Below, piece after piece: positions 5,889 to 8,842 of a stretch of DNA of 8,842 nucleotides. How positions within the stretch are numbered: position 1 is the first letter of the stretch; every line of letters starts with the position of its first letter. The DNA lies in the NCBI GenBank assembly GCA_030447125.1, contig JAUJLZ010000011.1, forward strand, positions 1 to 8,842. The letters are read 5' to 3'. The DNA comes from Acidimicrobiales bacterium. Its GTDB lineage: Bacteria; Actinomycetota; Acidimicrobiia; Acidimicrobiales; CADCSY01. The translations under genes and the position numbers were made by a program. The notes under the pieces were generated by a model, which searched no databases, was not told the origin of the DNA, and saw nothing but the letters and a program-made list of their open reading frames with translations.

Positions 5889-6595
5889 CCGTCCGCTACC
5901 ACCGCCTCGGCCTCCGGCCCGGCGATCGCCTCCTCGACTTGGGGTGCGGGGGCGGGCGTCACGCCTTTGAGGCCGCTCGCCGGGGAGCGCGGGTGGTCGC
6001 TGTCGACGCCGACCTGGCCGAGATCAAGGACGTGGCCGCGATGTTCACGGCGCTGGCGGCCGAAGAGACCACGCCGACGACGGGAGCCGCCCTCGGCGGC
6101 AACGCCCTCCACCTGCCCTTCGCCGACGCCTCCTTCGACCGGATCATCGCCGCCGAGGTGCTCGAGCACCTGCCCGACGACCACGGCGCCGTGATGGAGC
6201 TCGCCCGGGTGCTGCGCCCCGGCGGCACCCTCGCCGTGACCGTGCCCGCCTGGCTACCCGAGCGCCTGTGCTGGGCCCTGTCCGACGACTACCACGCGCC
6301 CGCGGTGGCGGGCGGCCATGTGCGCATCTACTCGGCCAGGGGCCTCGAACAGACCCTGAGCCGGGCCGGCCTCACGACGCTCGGCCGCCACCGGGCTCAT
6401 GCCCTGCACAGCCCCTACTGGTGGCTGCGCTGCGCGGTGGGCCCGAGCGACGACCACCACCCACTTGTGGCCGCCTACCACCGGATGCTCGTGTGGGACA
6501 TCACCCGCGGGCCGCGATCACTGCGCCTGGCCGATCAGCTGCTCAACCCCGTGCTGGGCAAGAGCCTGGTCGTCTACGCCCGCAAACCGGCGTGA
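5882..6595 (+). CDS. Class I SAM-dependent methyltransferase (UbiE/Methyltransf_11 type)
   Basis: The 237-aa product carries the full class I signature. Motif I is LLDLGCGGGRHAFEA (17-31), the acidic ribose-binding strand is VVAVDAD (38-44), then NALHLPFADASFD (74-86), AEVLEHL (91-97) and LARVLRPGGTLAVTVP (107-122). Methyl acceptors of this family range from quinones to sugars and lipids, so the substrate is open; the neighbouring glycosyltransferase suggests a glycan or glycolipid. GTG 5882 is preferred, with TTG 5885 next to it as alternative. The gene overlaps the glycosyltransferase stop by 7 nt, and its own stop (6593-6595) overlaps the next start as GTGA, so the three genes are translationally coupled. 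Confidence 0.92.
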   Translation: MLTVRYHRLGLRPGDRLLDLGCGGGRHAFEAARRGARVVAVDADLAEIKDVAAMFTALAAEETTPTTGAALGGNALHLPFADASFDRIIAAEVLEHLPDDHGAVMELARVLRPGGTLAVTVPAWLPERLCWALSDDYHAPAVAGGHVRIYSARGLEQTLSRAGLTTLGRHRAHALHSPYWWLRCAVGPSDDHHPLVAAYHRMLVWDITRGPRSLRLADQLLNPVLGKSLVVYARKPA

Positions 6596-7731
6596 ACGGT
6601 CGGGCACCGGCCGTTCCTGGGATCCTGACCAGGGCCGAGGCGGCGGACACGGCCCAGTCCATCGCCTCTGTCCAGCTCGCCTCGGGGATGATCCCGTGGT
6701 ACCCCGGTGGGCATGCCGATCCGTGGAACCACGTGGAGGCAGCCATGGCCTTGGACGTGGCCGGGCACCGGGCCGGGGCCGAAGCGGCCTATGACTGGCT
6801 GGCTCGCCGTCAGCGTCCCGACGGGGCCTGGCACCAGTACTACGTGGCCGACCCGGACAGGGCCGACCCGGACAGGGCCGACCCGGACACGGCTGAGCGG
6901 ATCGAGGCCGACAAGCTCGACGCCAACGTCTGCGCCTATGTGGCCACCGGCGTGTGGCACCACTTCCTCGTGACCGGCGACGTGGGCTTCCTCAAGTCGA
7001 TGTGGCCGGTGGTCGACGCCGCCGTCGACTTCGTGCTCGGCCTGCAGACCCGCCGGGGCGAGGTCCTCTGGGCCCGTCATGGCGACGGCACGCCCTGGTC
7101 CTTCGCCCTGCTCACCGGCTCCTCGTCGATCTGTCACAGCCTGGCCTGCGCCCTGGCCGTGGCCCGGCGCCTGGCAAGGCACCGGCCCCGGTGGGAACAG
7201 GGACGGGCCAAGCTGGCCGCCACCGTCGCCGGCGCCCCCGAGGCCTTCGCCCCCAAGGACCGCTGGGCCATGGACTGGTACTACCCGGTGCTGGCCGGCG
7301 TGGTTGTGGGTGACGCCGGCCGGCACCGCCTGGCCGAGGGGTGGGAGCGCTTCGTGATCCCGGGCACGGGGACGCGCTGCGTCCACGACCGGCCGTGGGT
7401 GACGGCAGCAGAGACGGCCGAGTGCGCCCTCGCCCACCTGGCCGTGGGCGACGAGACGCGAGCGCTCGAGCTGTTCGCCTGGGCCCAGGGCCTGCGGGCC
7501 GACGACGGCTCCTACTACACCGGCATCGTCCTCCCTGAGCGGGTGCACTACCCCGGAGGGCGAGGAGTGCAGCGCCCCGGAGGACAAGGGGCAGCGAGCG
7601 GGAGTGGGGAGCGGGCCACCTACAGCGCCGCCGCCGTGCTCCTCGCCGCCGACGCCCTGTCGAACACGTCCCCGGCGGCCGGTCTGTTCGCCTCCCCACC
7701 CGTTCTTTCGGTTCTCAGATCCACCTGCTGA
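6592..7731 (+). CDS. Alpha/alpha-toroid protein, prenyltransferase/squalene-cyclase-like (function unknown)
   Basis: The 379-aa soluble protein is built of paired helices. The opening IPWYPGGHADPWNHVEAAMAL, a QW-like element QRPDGAW (74-80), LDANVCAYVATGVWHHFLVTGD (109-130) and LRADDGSYYTG (301-311) fit the alpha6/alpha6 toroid fold. That fold is shared by terpene cyclases, protein prenyltransferases and some glycoside hydrolases. No DxDD cyclase motif is visible, so the common database label prenyltransferase should be read as fold only. A glycan-acting role beside a glycosyltransferase is equally possible. GTG 6592 overlaps the methyltransferase stop (GTGA). Two expansions look recent: three ADPDR/ADPDT units at residues 86-100 and a Gly-rich insertion around 322-340. 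The last residues (SPPVLSVLRSTC) are encoded by an inverted repeat that contains the stop codon, suggesting a secondarily changed C-terminus. Confidence 0.75.
   Translation: MNGRAPAVPGILTRAEAADTAQSIASVQLASGMIPWYPGGHADPWNHVEAAMALDVAGHRAGAEAAYDWLARRQRPDGAWHQYYVADPDRADPDRADPDTAERIEADKLDANVCAYVATGVWHHFLVTGDVGFLKSMWPVVDAAVDFVLGLQTRRGEVLWARHGDGTPWSFALLTGSSSICHSLACALAVARRLARHRPRWEQGRAKLAATVAGAPEAFAPKDRWAMDWYYPVLAGVVVGDAGRHRLAEGWERFVIPGTGTRCVHDRPWVTAAETAECALAHLAVGDETRALELFAWAQGLRADDGSYYTGIVLPERVHYPGGRGVQRPGGQGAASGSGERATYSAAAVLLAADALSNTSPAAGLFASPPVLSVLRSTC
6847..6891 (+). repeat. Three tandem 15-bp units inside the toroid gene
   Basis: The unit GCCGACCCGGACAGG occurs three times head to tail, and only the last copy differs (ACG for AGG at its end). 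The unit is a multiple of three, so it adds ADPDR, ADPDR and ADPDT in frame. It sits between a tryptophan motif and the conserved KLDANVCAYVATGVW block, presumably in a surface loop. Near-identity at DNA level points to recent slippage. Confidence 0.9.
7551..7596 (+). repeat. Imperfect tandem duplication inside the toroid gene
   Basis: Two adjacent units share CCCCGGAGG at the start and GCAGCG at the end: 7551-7574 (24 nt) and 7575-7596 (22 nt). They encode a Gly-rich stretch between the HYPGG and RATYSAAAV segments. The units differ by 2 nt in length, so each is read in a different phase and gives dissimilar peptides. Confidence 0.6.
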
Positions 7732-7756
7732 AACTGAGCGCCGAAAGAACGGGTGG
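7696..7756. terminator. Long inverted repeat between convergent genes, probable bidirectional terminator or REP-like element
   Basis: The arm CCACCCGTTCTTTCGG at 7696-7711 is repeated as its exact reverse complement at 7741-7756 (16 bp, no mismatch). A second short stem, CTCAG 7714-7718 with CTGAG 7734-7738, lies inside and leaves a 15-nt loop. The element lies at the end of two convergent genes: the + strand stop codon (7729-7731) is in the loop and the - strand stop is at 7765-7767. That is the right place for a shared terminator. Neither side has a T-tract, which is common for GC-rich actinobacterial terminators. The element is clearly richer in A/T than its surroundings, which would also suit an inserted repeat. 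The structure is certain from the sequence; its role is inferred. Confidence 0.7.
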
Positions 7757-7764
7757 TGGACGGG

Positions 7765-8388
7765 CTATGGGCGGCGCAGCACCCGCAGCGAGCCGGTGGC
7801 CGACGCCTCCACGAAGCCGTCATCGAGCGCCCGCCGGTAGATCTCGTACGGCGGGCGGCCACCGTCGGCCGGGTCGGGGAAGACGTCGTGCACGGCCAGC
7901 AACCCCCCCGTGGCCACCGACGGCGCCCACCCCTCGTAGTCGGCGTGGGCGGGCACCGCCCCGTGCCCACCGTCGATGAACACCAGGGCGCAGGGGGTGC
8001 GCCAGTGGCGGGCCACGGCCGCCGACTCACCCACCACGGCCACGACCGTCGCCTCGAGCCCGGCCGCTCGCACCGTGCGCCGGAAGGCGGGCAGGGTGTC
8101 GAGGACCCCGGCGACGGGATCGACCAGCGAGGCGTCATGCCACTCCCAGCCGGGCTGTTGCTCCTCCGAGCCCCGGTGGTGGTCGACGGCGAAGACCAAC
8201 CGGTCGTGCTCGGCCGCCGCCGCCCCCAGGTAGAGGGTGGACCTGCCGCACCAACTCCCGATCTCCACCATGGGCGCCGAGGCCACCGCGCCGGCGGCCA
8301 CCACCGCAGCCTCGTAGAGCGCCAAGCCCTCCTCGGGGGGCATGAACCCCCGGGCCGCCTCCGCCTGCCTCTGCAGGACCGGGTTCAG
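7765..8388 (-). CDS. Class I SAM-dependent methyltransferase (Methyltransf_24-like)
   Basis: The product (207 aa from the chosen start) has SAM-binding motif I as MVEIGSWCGRSTLYLG (40-55), the acidic strand LVFAVDHH (64-71), FIDGGHGAVPAHADYEGW (137-154) and GGLLAVHDVFPDP (161-173). This set marks Methyltransf_24-like enzymes, which act on small molecules or surface sugars; the DGGH and HD residues could bind a metal. The substrate is unknown. The start is ambiguous. CTG 8388 overlaps the gtrA stop (CTGA on the minus strand) and retains the leader ending ARGFMPPEEG that such proteins usually have. ATG 8343 (192 aa) is the conservative alternative, preceded by GGGGG. The gene is the second of an operon behind the GtrA gene and ends at TAG 7765-7767, just beyond the inverted repeat. 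Confidence 0.88.
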   Translation of the reverse strand: MNPVLQRQAEAARGFMPPEEGLALYEAAVVAAGAVASAPMVEIGSWCGRSTLYLGAAAAEHDRLVFAVDHHRGSEEQQPGWEWHDASLVDPVAGVLDTLPAFRRTVRAAGLEATVVAVVGESAAVARHWRTPCALVFIDGGHGAVPAHADYEGWAPSVATGGLLAVHDVFPDPADGGRPPYEIYRRALDDGFVEASATGSLRVLRRP

Positions 8389-8828
8389 GTGGCGGCCAGC
8401 TCCTCGTCGACCGCGCCGAACAACAGGGCGTCGAGGAACAGGTACTTGGCCACCCACAGGATGCCAAAGGCGGTCAGGTTGGCGATGCTGAGCACCACGG
8501 TGCTGTCGCTCCACCTGGCCGCCAGGTAGACCAGCAGGGTCGAAAAGACCAGGCCGAGCAGGGCGAAGCCCCAGAAAGGCACGACCTCCCGCCACAGGTG
8601 GTTGCCCCCCCGCTTCCCCCACACCCAGGAGCGGTTGAGGCTGTAAGAGGGGATCGACCCGATCGACACGGCCATCAGGTTCGAGGGCACCGCCGGCCAG
8701 TCGAGCAGCCCACTGCAGACGATGAGCACGAGCTGGGAGACGCCCACGGCCACCACCGACACCAGGGAGTAGCGCACCGGCTTGCGGTCGAACTGGGCGC
8801 GGGCGAAGGCGCCCAGGGAACCGAGCAT
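8385..8828 (-). CDS. GtrA-family four-helix membrane protein
   Basis: The 147-aa product has four predicted membrane helices (about 22-41, 46-64, 83-103 and 110-134). The family-diagnostic block SYSLNRSWVWG (61-71) lies at the end of helix 2. GtrA-like proteins are associated with moving or handling lipid-linked sugars, such as undecaprenyl-phosphate glucose in O-antigen modification and decaprenyl-phosphate arabinose in mycobacteria (established knowledge of the family). Here the lipid and sugar are unknown. ATG 8828 is the start; GGAG lies only 2 nt before it, and a TAGCCT box ends 6 nt upstream, which fits leaderless transcription. The stop (8385-8387) overlaps the probable CTG start of the following methyltransferase gene. 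A GT4/methyltransferase operon converging from the left fits a shared surface-glycan theme. Confidence 0.9.
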   Translation of the reverse strand: MLGSLGAFARAQFDRKPVRYSLVSVVAVGVSQLVLIVCSGLLDWPAVPSNLMAVSIGSIPSYSLNRSWVWGKRGGNHLWREVVPFWGFALLGLVFSTLLVYLAARWSDSTVVLSIANLTAFGILWVAKYLFLDALLFGAVDEELAAT

Positions 8829-8834
8829 CGCTCC

Positions 8835-8840
8835 AGGCTA
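8835..8840 (-). promoter_or_regulatory. Probable -10 box (TAGCCT) of a leaderless transcript for the gtrA-methyltransferase operon
   Basis: Read on the minus strand, TAGCCT ends 6 nt before ATG 8828, the same spacing as the TACCAT box before the sortase gene. The window ends two bases further upstream, so no -35 region can be inspected. The intervening GGAGCG contains GGAG, but its 2-nt spacing is too short for a normal Shine-Dalgarno. Confidence 0.42.
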
Positions 8841-8842
8841 CC

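Noticed and set aside
6847..6891. CRISPR-like array
   Set aside because: Units are contiguous 15-bp tandem copies without spacers, in frame within a gene.
7757..7775. Classical Rho-independent terminator with a T-run after the long hairpin
   Set aside because: No T-tract follows the right arm on the plus strand or the left arm on the minus strand, so only a tract-less terminator or repeat can be proposed.

Overview
The window is very GC-rich (roughly 70% or more by eye) and almost entirely coding. GTG, TTG and probably CTG starts are common. Several genes appear to be leaderless, with a TAnnnT box 6-7 nt before the start codon. Together with a HemD/winged-helix fusion, a class E-like sortase and actinobacterial-style glycosyltransferase, methyltransferase and GtrA genes, this points to a high-GC actinobacterium. 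Acidimicrobiia is my best guess, but that is inference from protein flavour and no marker gene is present.

Layout. At the left edge is the C-terminal part of an aldose 1-epimerase (+). It converges, with only 6 bp between stop codons, on a uroporphyrinogen-III-synthase/winged-helix fusion (-) resembling the NnaR type of regulator. Next comes a divergent promoter region of about 120 bp. A two-gene cell-surface operon (+) follows: a class E-like sortase, then an apolipoprotein N-acyltransferase (Lnt) homologue in which the position of the catalytic Cys is Ser. A leaderless promoter then starts a ribbon-helix-helix antitoxin/MazF toxin pair (+).

Directly behind mazF, with overlapping stop and start codons, lie a GT4 glycosyltransferase, a class I SAM methyltransferase and an alpha/alpha-toroid protein of the prenyltransferase/squalene-cyclase-like type. 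All junctions from the toxin to the toroid protein overlap, so the block looks like one translationally coupled unit that may share the toxin-antitoxin promoter. A 16-bp perfect inverted repeat, whose loop holds the toroid gene's stop codon, separates this operon from a convergent pair read from the right edge (-). That pair is a GtrA-family membrane protein followed by a second SAM-dependent methyltransferase, again with an overlapping stop/start.

How the genes may work together: sortase and Lnt both act on exported proteins at the outer face of the membrane. The GT4, methyltransferase and toroid proteins, with the nearby GtrA and second methyltransferase, have the composition of a small uncharacterised pathway for a glycosylated, methylated and possibly lipid-linked surface compound. 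That pathway role is inference. The strongest oddities are the Cys-to-Ser change in Lnt, the repeated leaderless promoter geometry, the coupling of mazEF to a biosynthetic operon, the long inverted repeat, and two tandem-repeat expansions inside the toroid gene. There is no gene-free stretch above 300 bp, and I saw no tRNA, rRNA, CRISPR array or transposase.
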